DNA from: Isoetes taiwanensis
Lineage: Eukaryota > Streptophyta > Lycopodiopsida > Isoetales > Isoetaceae
Length of the DNA stretch: 64,000 nt
Direction of reading: 5' to 3'
Assembly: GCA_021234155.1 (NCBI GenBank)
Contig: JAJEKV010000105.1
Location: 1,710,494-1,774,493, forward strand
The position numbers were made by a program, and so were the translations under genes. The notes under the pieces are model-generated. The model was not told the origin of the DNA and searched no databases. It saw only the letters and a list, made by a program, of their open reading frames with translations. Below, in pieces: positions 22,538 through 33,181 of this stretch (its first letter is position 1; each line of letters starts with the position of its first letter).

Positions 22538-23044
22538 CACTATGCGAGTCAGATGGCAAAAGATCCTCAAGTCCCGACCAGATCATCAAAGTTGTCCTAA
22601 GTCAGGCTCACATATTGACAGATTAAACAAAATGCAAAGGGCCGTCAATTTTACGGTTTCATGAATAATGTGCTCAAAGACATTTCTTCTTGACAGGTCA
22701 CATTACCCACATAACCTGCAGTTACAAAGTCTTTGTTGGACCTTGGCCCACGTCCATGTGACCATGGCCTCAATAATTCTTTGACCACAGGAAGAATATA
22801 TTTTGTTAAATTCAAGATCAGATGTCTGCTTGACAATTGCTTCTGGGTAAAGTCTCTGTGGTTACTTTATCCAACATCCTTTCCTCATGGCTAGATGCTT
22901 CCAAGACACTAGGCAAATGTTGAAGAAGCTACTGTTACGCTAGAAATATTCAACTCATAATGTTGTTTTAAAAGTTGAATACAAGAAACAAATTATGGTC
23001 TGGTCGGGACTTATGGATCTTTTGCCATCTGACTCGCATAGTGG
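22538..23044. repeat. short inverted repeat (about 49 bases) with 400-base spacer
   Basis: The 49 bases at 22538-22586 (CACTATGCGAGTCAGATGGC to GACCAGATCAT) recur inverted at 22995-23044 with only a few mismatches. The spacer has no recognisable coding sequence. The right arm runs directly into the PPR fragment. Confidence 0.8.
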
Positions 23045-23240
23045 TGTATGCATGAGCAGATCATCGAGGATGATCTGCAGTTTGATATTGTTGTTGGAAA
23101 CACCATGATGCCTACATATGAAGGACAAACATAGAGGCACACAAGCGGAAAGAGGGGATGAAAACAAATGAGTTTACCTTTGCAACTATCCTCAACATAT
23201 GTGCTGGGTTGCCAGATCTTGATCTGGGAAAGTAGATGCA
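23040..23240 (+). pseudogene. PPR protein fragment
   Basis: The phrases VHEQIIEDDLQFDIVVGNTM (about 23047-23107) and, in another frame, MKTNEFTFATILNICAGL then PDLDLGK (about 23158-23234) are typical of plant PLS-class pentatricopeptide repeat proteins. There, 'GKQVHEQI...D..VGN.L..MY' is followed by '...N.FTF..IL..CA.L..L..GK'. Only about one and a half repeats remain. A frame change lies between the pieces and a TAG follows LGK, so it is a scrap. Confidence 0.75.
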
Positions 23241-23539
23241 GATAAGCATGTGTTTTCTGTATATAGGAAAGCCCATTTAGTGGGCTTTTTTATTAAAACC
23301 AACGAGGGCTCCTGTGACCCTTTTTTCTGAAAAAGCCTTAAACCCTTCCTATAACGTGGAGGAGGTTAGGTGATGTTGCCCGTGTCAGCGATCTATTGGT
23401 GGGGCGAGAGAATTTCCACAAAAAGATTGAACATTTTGTTAGTGTACTTTCTGGAAATGAAAGTGTGCCAAAAAAATGGCCACGTGGCGGGATACGGTTG
23501 GACGAGGGGGCAGAACAGCACCTAACTGTTCTTTACGTT

Positions 23540-23640
23540 ATGCTTTAAGCTCTTTATTAAACCCTTCTGTGTTTTTTCTGCCTTAAACCCTTCCCTAGGT
23601 CCTTTTTTTTGGGTTGCCCGTAGGGCAACCCCTGGGGAGT
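23540..23640. repeat. hairpin repeat family, copy 1
   Basis: The near-perfect palindrome GGGTTGCCCGTAGGGCAACC (23611-23632 with its last C residues) is preceded by TTATGCTTTAAGC and TCTGTGTTTTTT. The same combination of TTATGCTTTAAGC, TCTGTGTTTTT and a GGGTTGCCC palindrome occurs at 33159-33211. The palindrome also occurs inverted at 27741-27763. Confidence 0.75.
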
Positions 23641-24123
23641 ATGGGGCAAGACGCATAGATGGCCGCGATTTAAGAATAATGTGGCATATTCTTTATCAAC
23701 GGTTGTAGAATTTTGGGATTTGAGGGGTCCATCAAGACGTTTACACGGTGTGGATTTCATTGGAGCCGGGCGGACTCCGCTTCCTGGCATCGCCAAGAGG
23801 TAGCGAAGCAAAGGGGAGCTTCGTGGGATCTCCTCTTTGTTGGGGCAAATATTGCTCAGAAATTGACGAATTTGAAGAGCCGGAACAAACCAAAGCGCAT
23901 GCAGTTTAACTCTGGAACCAAATTTATTCCACTTGATTATTAAAACTTGAAACCACAGAGGAAGGCAGGGCACACAAGAAAGAAATGATGGACAGAGATT
24001 TGAAACAGAGATTTGGATCAAATTCGGCAGTAAACAAAGATTTGGATCAAGCAGAGCTCGGATTCATGCAGAATGAAGGGGGAAAGCAGAGTGATTTGAG
24101 GAGAAGATGGAAGAGAAGATCCG

Positions 24124-25630
24124 ATGCCAATACCGATGCCTGTGGTCTTCTCTATAACGGTGAAAGAGAGTATTTTCAAAAAAGTCTCAGCCTTCCGGAA
24201 CTCTCTGTTCCGACATATAACAGAGCCGAGTCGTGCCTTCCTTGAGCTGGATGATCTATTTGCATTGCGAAGTCCGGGACAAAATGCATCGGGCCTCTGG
24301 ATTGATGGAGCCATCAGAATACTCTTGGGTCTTGAATACTTCAGCAAAAGAGGTTAAAAAAACTTTGTTGTCGAATACTTGAACTCCCAGAATACTCTGT
24401 TTCCTAAGCAAAAGAGGGTTTGGGGGGGCAATATTGCGAGAAATATGTCTACCAAAAAGCCAGACTAGAAAAAACTAGCCAAAACAAGAAGTCGGGTTTC
24501 TTCTAGGGATGCTCTACAACGAGACTACGAGGCTGATGCCAAAATTTCAGTGTGGTGGGATTTGGGTCAATGTGATGTGCCCACAGGTGTAGATCCTTAC
24601 AAAATAAGCTATAACATCGTCTCTAGTTTGAGGTCCTGGGGATTCAAGGGACATGTTTCAGTCGTGGCTTATGCAGATGTATATCAAGTGCCCAAGGTCG
24701 TAAACGAGGCGTTAATTTCAACTGGGATTACCCTAAATCATGTCCCTTCTGGTAATGTTTTGGTTGTTGTAATGATCTATTTTTTCTCTCTTTTTTTCTG
24801 TAAGCTGCAATACATCCCCAAACAGAGTTGTGATCTTCTGGCCACTCAATGTGACATGATCTTTATGCAAGGGTTTTCCATTAGTATGTCACCATAAGAT
24901 TTTTATCCAATTCCTGCATTCTAGCAATTTAGGATGGCACTTAAAATTATGCAGTGACCTTTTGGCAACAGTTGCCATCTCTCTTCTAGTGTATCAAATG
25001 CCTGTTTGTTTAAGTACATTGTGAATTTGTGAGCCATGAACTTTTCTGATCGCCACTTCATAGTTACTATGCTTCTTTTCCTTCAACTTCTATCACTTCT
25101 TTTATCTGGATTTTCACGCCCTTCAAAAGCAAATATTAGAACTCCAAGTGATATTCTATATCCATCATATGCAAACATTGTTGTTTTCTTCAGTCATGAG
25201 CTAGTACCCAGTTATGTACGCGCTAGATGCATGGTGTGCACCTTATATTGAGGACATGCCAGAAGAATTCTTCTTTTCATTTTTCTGAATCTACAAGGCT
25301 CTGATAATCACAACAAAGCTGCAGTAGTATTTACATTTATGCTATATTGTTTATTTGCAGGAGGGAAGGGTCTCTGTGAAAGAGCATTAATGATGGATCT
25401 TGTACTGTGGACACAAGAGAATCCACCTCCAGCTCATTTGCTTTTGATCTCTGGAGATGATGACTTCTCGAGTACCATGCACTTGCTCCGGATGAAAAAT
25501 TACAATATTCTTCTTGCTTGTCCATCAGTTGCCTTGGTATCTCGTGCCCTGGCTTCTGCAGCTACCTGTGTATGGCAGTGGAATAAACTTGCTCGAGGCG
25601 AGGCAATAATGGTGGAGAATGGTATATCTG
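24124..25630 (+). CDS. NYN-domain (MARF1/limkain-like) ribonuclease, partial exon model
   Basis: Two exons carry a plant NYN domain, a PIN-fold nuclease found in LOTUS/OST-HTH proteins. Exon 2 (to 24751, start uncertain, about 24464) reads SVWWDLGQCDVPTGVDPYK, then GFKGHVSVVAYADVYQ, then ALISTGITLNHVPSG. Exon 3 (25361-25630) continues in phase with LLLISGDDDFSSTMHLLRM and NYNILLACPSVALVSRAL. The introns have GTAATG...CAG and GTGAGT sites. The acidic residues expected in the active site are WWD, YAD and SGDDDF; the usual WWDxEN has become WWDLGQ, which loses the Glu. An upstream ORF (24124-24357, Met then FRNSLFRH, basic and hydrophobic) may be an organelle-targeting first exon, but the junction is not proven. 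I find no exon after 25630, so the protein may be short or truncated. Confidence 0.7.
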
Positions 25631-26216
25631 GTGAGTTGTGAGTGAATCATGCATGTTCTTATCCTCAATTTTCAAGATTGGTCCAAAAACAATGACCAAC
25701 TCCGTGAAGGATAGTCATATTAACAAATATGATACTGCTCAAGCAGTGCCAATTTGGACTAGTCTTGTTGTTGCCAATGCAAGTTGTCTATGTTCAGCTA
25801 GAGGAAGCTAATGCCATTTTGATCCAAATTTGGCTGACATTAACCTCCTCAACCTTGAGTATCCTGGAGCCAGGTGACTGGTTTTAACATTATATAATCT
25901 TTGGATCATGGACCAAGGTGACTGAATCTTACAAAACAGTTCGATTTTGCTGACATCCACCTTGACATGAAGCTGGCTGGAACAAATGAAACCAGTTGCA
26001 AGTTAATACTCTTCCGCACAATTTATAAGCCTGTCAAGGTGTTTTCCTGTTCTGAAGCCTGAACAATCAAGAAAGAACACTAAGGCACAATGCAAATTTT
26101 GATTGACAAACATTTCATGGTGAATGTAATCAAGGTTTTCTTAGTATGTACTTCTAGGTTGCAAACTTTAGTATGGTTAGCAAGTTGGATGTACCCATGT
26201 CATGTCTTCTAACTCC
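25631..26216. other. no further exon recognised
   Basis: Downstream of the last NYN exon the sequence is AT-rich and full of stops in all plus frames. I see no OST-HTH/LOTUS coding stretch and no polyadenylation landmark strong enough to report. Confidence 0.45.
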
Positions 26217-27456
26217 TTACAATAACCATGTTCTTTCTTCTTCCCCTTCGTGTTTTTTCTTCTTTCTTCTTAGCGTGCTTACCTTCTTGAATCTTGAATC
26301 AGGATCTTCGCAAAGGTCTAAATAAGTCAGAAAGGCTGAATGCCAATGCTTGTTCATTTGGAGGACATGATATTTTTGCAAAGTATTCATAAACCAACCA
26401 ATGCATTCGCACATAGAATAACGACGACTAAAGTGGGCAATCTTATCGTTAAAGGCCAACAAACGTTGAGCTCTTACTTGGGAGTATTACTTTCTAAAAA
26501 ACTATTAGCAAAAGAATGACCACGGGCAGGGCATCTGCACAATGCTGATACTTCAAGAGTTTTTTGCTTTAGATTTTCAAGTTCACATGGGAATATCACA
26601 GAGCTAAAATGAATTATCATAGATGTCGAATTTTCTGGCGACATTTCCTAACATTGAATTCATGTAATTATCGTCAATTAGCAGAAAGGAAGAATAGTAC
26701 CACCTTCTTAGGCGCAACTGAAGAGCCAATTGTGGTGCACGTTGTACAAATTGCAATCCAGCACACAGGTTATGAGCATAAGCTAGAACCACTTTCACAT
26801 AAATGGTAAAGATTATATTTTCCATCTGCAGCCTGCAAGACCTGCATTAGTTCATCTTCAAGTGTCCTTCCAGAGCACAGTTCTGCTTGCAATTTCTTCA
26901 TGGGCTCAAATGGTTGATACTCAAGAGATGGATCAAGGTTCTGGAGTGCCAACGATGCAGAATAAGAGCAAGATCCAAAACAGTAACATTGTATGTTGTT
27001 TAATACCTGTATGTAAGGATGAAGTAATGGATGGTCTCCAACTGTGATGCTATGAAGCAAAGACAAGACTGCTGAAGATGGTCTCTTCATGTGCCACAGT
27101 TGAGATTTCCTAGTCTTGCCTGCTATAGGACGATCCACAACACTTGACATCCCACAATCAGAATCACAAATTAAATAGTTTTGTGATCACCATAGCACAG
27201 ATGTAAACACAACCTTTCCCTTGAAGAGATGTGCAAGTCCAGGAAGTCAAATGAATACCTAAACCCAATCCCATAACGTTGCACAAGGTAGAGAGTGCTT
27301 CACCCTTGGCATATAAATTGCCTCCATACACCTCCATACATCTGCATGCTTTTGTTTTCTTTGCAACATATCCATTGCTCGACCTTCTCCACCAGCTCCA
27401 TTAAGATATGATGCCGTTCTCAGGTATACACGGGAATCCTCATCTTCACAGCTCAT
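26217..27456 (-). CDS. possible multi-exon gene, unrecognised
   Basis: Several minus-strand stretches look like exons. One is at 27456-27265 (DEDSRVYLRTASYLNGAGGE, KQKHADVWRCMEAIY). Another is 27150-27008 (LWHMKRPSSAVLSLLHSITV, GDHPLLHPYIQ), ending at a CAG|GTATTA donor. About 66 bases later an acceptor leads into NLDPSLEYQPFEPMKKLQAE and LCSGRTLEDELMQ (about 26942-26840). Further open stretches are at 26780-26700 and 26462-26280 (HWHSAFLTYLDLCEDPDSRF). The helical character and conserved-looking phrasing suggest a real or recently dead host gene. I do not recognise the family, and the order of exons beyond the second is uncertain. Confidence 0.4.
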
Positions 27457-27645
27457 ATGGTATCAGATCCCTTAAATTTGAGCTTAACTTTTTTTTTTTA
27501 ATTAAGCCCCATTCAAGAAAAATTTAGAAGTCTGCCATAGGTGTACATGTATTGCGCCAAACTGCCGAATCTCCTATAGAATGGATGCCAATTTGCCAGT
27601 TTGAACAGAGGTGACTAGGCTGGACCACCAACGTAGGCTACCGCC

Positions 27646-27769
27646 AGTTTACAGGCAACACCCAGTTTGGAGCAGTTGCCAGCATATTTTAGGCATATTC
27701 TAGCATATGCTTAGAATATGCTGGAAACCCACATCAACAAGGGTTTGCCCCCTAGGGGCAACCCAAAAA
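27646..27769. repeat. hairpin repeat family, copy 2 (left inverted copy)
   Basis: About 124 bases from AGTTTACAGGCAACACCCAG to GGGGCAACCCAAAAA. It includes the palindrome GGGTTTGCCCCCTAGGGGCAACCC (27741-27763, given here in two halves around CTAG). The reverse complement of this stretch matches 33182-33306 at roughly 80 percent by eye, including CAGTTTGGAGCAG, CCAGCATAT and ACAAGGGTTTGCCCC. Confidence 0.8.
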
Positions 27770-27852
27770 TCAACCTCTTTGTCCAAATCATAAAGCCCGC
27801 AAAAGACCCTGTGGAGTAGCTTTAAATGGCGTAATGTGGTTTTGATTGTTCT

Positions 27853-27869
27853 TGTTGTTGTTGTTGTTG

Positions 27870-27898
<29 letters not shown>
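27853..27898. repeat. GTT microsatellite followed by long poly(T)
   Basis: About six GTT units are followed by roughly 30 consecutive T. Such a tract may mark the poly(A) tail of a minus-strand retroposed sequence, but no matching body is visible. Confidence 0.8.
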
Positions 27899-27905
<7 letters not shown>

Positions 27906-28644
27906 TGGCCCTTCTTTAGCAAAGCGTGAGCATACGCCCATCCAGAACCAAAGTTAGGGTGTTGCTTTTTCTTGGACGATGAGGAAGATTTCTTGTTCTT
28001 ATATGAAGCTACGGTATAGAACGATGGCGGCCAAACTAGAACCAATTGCAAGCTAGGGTATGGTCGCCTGCTGCCGTGACCCCACCTCGGAGCGACGGTA
28101 AACCCCCGGCCCCCATTTGGTTATCGCCAGCGACCATGGGTATCCCCCGCCCGGTGTCGCCGATTTGTGGCGTGTGTCGTTATCTAGGTTTCCTTCAACC
28201 GGAGACACCGGGTTCCATCATCCGCGTGCGCAATGACCGGCCGTCGTGACTTGAATGTCCCCGCAGTGCCTCGGGTGACCATGCTCGTGCACTAGATGAC
28301 CACGTCCGTGTTGAAGAAAATACCGAGCATGCCGATTTGAAAGCGAATTCAATGCGGGTTTGAAACGATTTGGCTTCCAAAGCTTGCACTTTCGATTGCA
28401 TTCTTCAAATTGAATTCTCGACACCGCTATGGCTTCCATGGCCATAAAATCTCGCCCTCCTTTCACGGTTCAAATGTTATCGAGAGGAGGCCGTGAAGAA
28501 CACGAAGGTAGCCATGGTTTTCGACGAGGGCACGAAGAGAACCGATCTTGAAAGGGGGTACCGGAGACCCAAGCATCATCCAAGAGGGTCTGCGCGCCCA
28601 GGACAAAGAGGAGGGCACCACAGGTCAGTGCTGCTACCAGTCCA
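27899..28644. other. GC-richer leader before the pogo transposase
   Basis: This stretch is richer in G and C than its surroundings and holds only short overlapping ORFs on both strands, none recognisable. It probably is the 5' part of the pogo element, but I find no terminal inverted repeat with a TA target duplication. Confidence 0.4.
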
Positions 28645-30222
28645 ATGCCAAGGAGGCCGAGTAGGAGAGGTCAATGGACAGAAGAGCAAATGCTCGACAT
28701 CCTCGAAGAGGTAAGCGAATATGGCATTTCAATTAGAGAGGCTTCTAGGAGGTCTGGTATACCAGAGTCCACAATCAGGGATTGGTTATACGGTCGAACA
28801 AGCCACAAGCAAACAAATCATCCACAGATATTGACAACTCTCCAAGAGGAGGAGCTCGTCAATTGGGCCCTTAGCATGGCAGAGCAAGGGATGGGGGTCA
28901 CACTATCTGCTGTCAAGGAAAAGGCAGCAGAGATGGCTAGAGCAGGGGGCTCATGTGGTGAATCTGGAGTACCAGGCAGTAAGTGGTGGAAGCTCTTTAA
29001 ACAAAGACACCCGGAAGTGGCTCTAAGGAGTCCAGAAACCCTAGATGTGGCCAGGGCCCGTGCCATGACACAGGAGAACCTCGACAACTTCTATGCCGGG
29101 CTTAAGCAGATTTATGCTGAATTTGCATTCCCCGCCTCAAGGATATGGAATGCTGACGAGACTGGAATTCAGGCAGGGAAAGTGAAGGGGTTGAAAATCA
29201 TAGCTAGAAAGGGGGGGAATAGGGTGAGTGAGGTAGTTATGAACAATAGGGAATGGGTTACTATTTTGGTTTGTGTTAATGCTGAGGGGTACAGGATCCC
29301 CAACATGTATATTTTTAAAGGTAATCGCATGAGGCAAGATCATATTGCAAGATGTGAAGAAGGTGCCATTCAGGCTGTGCAATCTTCGGCTTGGATGACA
29401 TCAGAACTGTTTAAGTCATGGCTGTCACATTTTGCAGCAAGAGTTCCAGGTGGTGTATCCCCAGACCAGCCTCACCTTATCATATTGGATGGTCATGGCA
29501 GTCATGTAGAGCTGGAAGTCATATTGGAGGCAAAAGAGAAGGGCATCCACTTTGCCTTATTGCCTCCACACACATCTCATAGACTTCAGCCTCTAGATGT
29601 GGCATGCTTTGCCCCTTTTAAGGCAGCATTCAAGAGGCATAGAGCTGCCTACATGGTAAGCAAAGGGAGGGCAGAACCAAAGAAGGAGGAGATAGCAGAA
29701 TTGATTTCCCAGTCAATTGCATGCGGCCTCACACCCCAGAACATCAAGGCAGGTTTTAGGGCAACTGGTATCTGGCCCTTTGACCAGGAAAAGGTTAAGC
29801 CATGTCAAGAATGTACCAGGTTTGGGAGGGTGCATGTTGAAGACATTACAGCAGGCCAGGAGCAAGCTGGAGAAGATTACCATCCAGATATGGCACAAGT
29901 GGAGGCCTTTGACATGGCAGAAGTGCACCAGCTATGGGAGGCCTTACCAGGACAACTCCCAAATGAAGTGCAGAATGACCAAATGCCACACAATCCAGTT
30001 GGTGATCAAGTGCCACAAGCTGGCCATGTGGAACCTAACCATGAATTGCCCATTGAAGGTGCTGCTGTAATGAGTCAGGTGCATGCCAATGATGTTGGAG
30101 GATCTCAAACATATGGCATGCCATCACAGACCATAAGGGCAAGGAAGAGAGGCTTTGCCCCAGATCTGGGAGGGAGAGTTCACATATCAAGTGATAGTTT
30201 TTGTGAGGCATTGAGAGCGTAA
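28645..30222 (+). CDS. pogo/Tigger-type DDE transposase
   Basis: An uninterrupted 525-codon ORF from an ATG. Residues about 10-52 form a psq-type helix-turn-helix (WTEEQMLDILEEVSEYGISI, EASRRSGIPESTIRDWLYGR). A second HTH/CENP-B-like domain covers about 60-135. The DDE catalytic core follows: RIWNADETGIQ (D171), LIILDGHGSHVE (D282) and LLPPHTSHRLQPLDV (D318), so the last two are 35 residues apart. YIFKGNRMR and CGLTPQNIKAGFRATGIWPF are also characteristic of plant Tigger-like proteins. It would bind element ends and cut and paste them, with TA target preference in this superfamily. The C-terminal region is Gln/Pro-rich. After the stop a basic coiled coil continues in other frames, so the protein may originally have been longer. 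Confidence 0.9.
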   Translation: MPRRPSRRGQWTEEQMLDILEEVSEYGISIREASRRSGIPESTIRDWLYGRTSHKQTNHPQILTTLQEEELVNWALSMAEQGMGVTLSAVKEKAAEMARAGGSCGESGVPGSKWWKLFKQRHPEVALRSPETLDVARARAMTQENLDNFYAGLKQIYAEFAFPASRIWNADETGIQAGKVKGLKIIARKGGNRVSEVVMNNREWVTILVCVNAEGYRIPNMYIFKGNRMRQDHIARCEEGAIQAVQSSAWMTSELFKSWLSHFAARVPGGVSPDQPHLIILDGHGSHVELEVILEAKEKGIHFALLPPHTSHRLQPLDVACFAPFKAAFKRHRAAYMVSKGRAEPKKEEIAELISQSIACGLTPQNIKAGFRATGIWPFDQEKVKPCQECTRFGRVHVEDITAGQEQAGEDYHPDMAQVEAFDMAEVHQLWEALPGQLPNEVQNDQMPHNPVGDQVPQAGHVEPNHELPIEGAAVMSQVHANDVGGSQTYGMPSQTIRARKRGFAPDLGGRVHISSDSFCEALRA

Positions 30223-30679
30223 TCGTGCTAGAAGGGCGTAGAGGCCGAGAAATTGAAATTGGAGCGGTGGCAAGCAAGGAAGGTTGAGGCCGCAAGGAGG
30301 AAGGCCGAAGGGAGGAGGTCGCCAAGAGGGCACAAGCTAACAGGAGGAGAGAGAGATGAGGAAGTTGGCTGATGCAAGGGAAGCTGCAAGTGCTGCAAGG
30401 CTTAGGGAGTTTATGTACCCAAGGGGGATGTCTAGAGTGGCATCCATATTTGGTTTTCAAAGGGTGTTGAGCGAGGAGGTTAAGACAAGAAGATTACAGG
30501 TGAGGAACAGGCTTAGGATTAGACAAGGGTTAAGTCCACTTGGGGCACCCATTGCTGTAAATCAGACGTCCCCAGGAATTGACCAGGCTCTTCAACCCGG
30601 CCGTACTGCTAGTCCCCGTGGTAGACCGAACTCCCAACCATTGGATGATTTGATGAAGAGCAAGTCATGTGCGGTTTAG
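30223..30679 (+). pseudogene. frameshifted C-terminal extension of the transposase
   Basis: After the transposase stop, the other two frames give a very basic helical stretch: EKLKLERWQARKVEAARRK, then in another frame ARRREREMRKLADA-like sequence, and the open segment 30356-30679 (AREAASAARLREFMYPRGMS, FGFQRVLSEEVKTRRLQVRN). The continuity of composition across the frames suggests a single original coiled-coil tail broken by two or three indels. A separate short gene is the alternative. Confidence 0.45.
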
Positions 30680-30682
30680 ATG

Positions 30683-31108
30683 ACACATATATCCGCCGGG
30701 TGATCTTGGTCATGAGCATCACGTAAGTATCGAGGGTTGCATACCTCTTGTTAGGCCTGTAGCAAACCCAATCAACACACTCAATTCCCCAATGAAGAGG
30801 TGGGACTTGCCTGCTCCACAGCAACATGCTGACATTGGTCACGGCAACTCAATGAGACTGGACACCCAGGGATGGGTGAACTATGCTGCAGCCAATTCAG
30901 GACCCGAGCATGACCAGGTTGCTGCAATAGACAAGGCAAGGATTATCAGGGAAATGGTGGAAATTGGGGTAGACCCTGGAATTGTGAGCCGTGCAAAGGA
31001 GATGGATGTTGGGTTTGCAAGGATATGGAGGGTCGACATGGCTCGAGTCTTGACCAACTCAAGGTTTGGGGAGGGGACCTCATTCATAGCTACACCGCCG
31101 ATAGCCAG
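30683..31108 (+). CDS. unrecognised open exon with canonical donor
   Basis: A frame open from about 30683 to the AG|GTATGT donor at 31108. It includes HEHHVSIEGCIPLVRPV, MKRWDLPAPQQHADIGHG, GWVNYAAANSGPEHDQVAAI, MVEIGVDPGIVSRAKEMDVG and FARIWRVDMARVLTNSRFGE. The phrasing is protein-like and little of it is low-complexity. I do not recognise it. It could be a second ORF of the pogo-bearing element, a captured host exon or part of an older gene that the element entered. Confidence 0.4.
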
Positions 31109-33181
31109 GTATGTTTGGTCACGTTGTAATCTTAATATTCAGTTCACCTTTTATTTGGCAATCGCTATTAACGAGACAATGTGTACATGTGTATCCAAGA
31201 CTTCGGATGAAACCCAAGACAATTAAGCATGTCGACAACTTATTGTACATAATATATGAAGGAAAATATTGAACTTGTTGTACAAGATTTATGACTAAGA
31301 TAGTGAACTCGATTAAAATAGTGATTGTTGCACATTAACATTTGCATGGACCCGACACTAACACAACCATAAATAAATACTTGAGAGAAGTGACAAGTAA
31401 AAAGCAGGATCATTCCATTACACAAAAATAATGTTGAGACAAAATTGAGCCCTCAGTCGCACAAAATATGCCCGAAGGGCCGTTTCACAACATGAAGGAA
31501 GAGGAGGCGAGGATCGTCCAGGGGGGGCCTTTCTGTACAAAGGGGGCAGCAGCAAAATTAACCAACGGGGCTTTGGAATAGCACATGGTCGCCTTCAGTG
31601 ATTACGATTTGGCAGTGGATCGTCGGGTCTCGGAACAAGCCCGCCAACTTGAGAGACTATTTCGGGCGATATGACGACGCCGAAGAACCGACGTCGTTGT
31701 GATCTCCGGGCCGGTCTCAAACAGTTCCTAATCTTGAAAGAGTTAGGAGTGGTAGAGGTCGAGGAGGAGCTAACAGGGGAGGATGGCGCGCTCGGAGCAG
31801 GGCGAGCTCTCTTGGACGGATCATACCCGCCACCCCTCACTATGTCCCACCTCCGGCAGGACCGGGATAACCGGGTTCGTTCGTGCATCCATGGCCTAAA
31901 CCCTCGTAACACAACGACAAAGCACAAGATCAATGGAAGATAAGAAACAAAAACATATCGAACACGAGAACATACCTCGACGGGCGTAAAACCCGGATGC
32001 TTGAAAGGAATGGCGATCTTCCCCTCTCGCCGATCGCCAATTTAAGGGCTTAATCAGCAATGATGGGCCGGATTTTGAAGAATCCGCCTTTCTGGCCGAA
32101 TTAATTGGCATCCAGGACATGGCCGGAATGTTCGGGCCAAATTGGGTCAAGAATTGGAGTTAGAGTGGAGAAATTACCGAATTTCTCGGGCTGTGGGTAA
32201 TAAAACCAACGGTTACCAAGCGGCCCTCAACGCCGGTACCATACGTATTGGTAGTCGGGCGACCTAGGCCTCGTGATACGGCACCTAGGCCCGCCACTAA
32301 TAATGAGATGTGGCCTCCTCGGGCGGAGCGGGCGCGGGCGTGCGCATCCAGCAATTGGGCGCCGATAGGTGGTAACATGTGCAGCGGTAGGTGGCACCTC
32401 CCGCCGCTAGCACGCAATAAAGGCCACTAAAGAGGGCCTCGGGTACCGCGAAGTGTGGTTTGGGGACAGGCGAGGGTGGACGTTTGACCCCCCCTTCTTT
32501 AGGCCACCATAACTTTCGATGGAGATTGAATTTCGGGAAATTGTCTTCGGGGAAGTTGTTGAGGACAACATTAGGTATCCCAATAAATTGACAGATCGAA
32601 ATTTGGGTGAAAAACCGGTGTTTAAGGACAATTTGCCCTTAAGCGCTTTAACATGCACCATACCCTACGGGTATTATGCGTGATTTTAATGTGTTCCTCG
32701 CGACCATATGTAGCCACCTTCACTACTAGGTGACAATGGGTACAAACCCCAAAAAATGCGCTACTGCTACTATGATAGAATACCCATTAATGATTCAAAT
32801 CCCATTATTGACGCATGTTTTTTACTCCACAAATTTCAAGATCTACTTATCAATGTTGGCAATGGTGCTTTATGCCCTTGTACCTATCACGTGGAGACGC
32901 CCCAAGGGAGCAAAATGTCCATCAGCATGTGTTTATAACAAGTCTATAAGCTGTAGATATGCTCGTTGCTTGTTCTATATTGTGAGCCCTACTAGGTATT
33001 TATGATTGTTGCCTTACACATGCTTCTCTAACCATGCAAACCTTATTTCAATATGATTAAAGCAAGTTGAAGTTGAAGAATAGGAACATTGTTGCCATCC
33101 CCAATATCCCAAAGGGTCCAACGCCAATGGGCAACCCCTTGATGCTTTAGCATCTTGTTATGCTTTAAGCACTTGTCTGTG
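31109..33181. other. no recognisable gene
   Basis: Contains short ORFs on both strands around 31595-31943 and 32160-32430 in GC-richer DNA, none with a recognisable domain. The 3' end of the pogo element should lie here, but I could not find a terminal repeat matching the left side. Confidence 0.4.

Noticed and set aside
23557-24021. 154-codon minus-strand ORF
   Set aside because: No recognisable domain; it overlaps the hairpin repeat and the probable leader of the NYN gene on the other strand.
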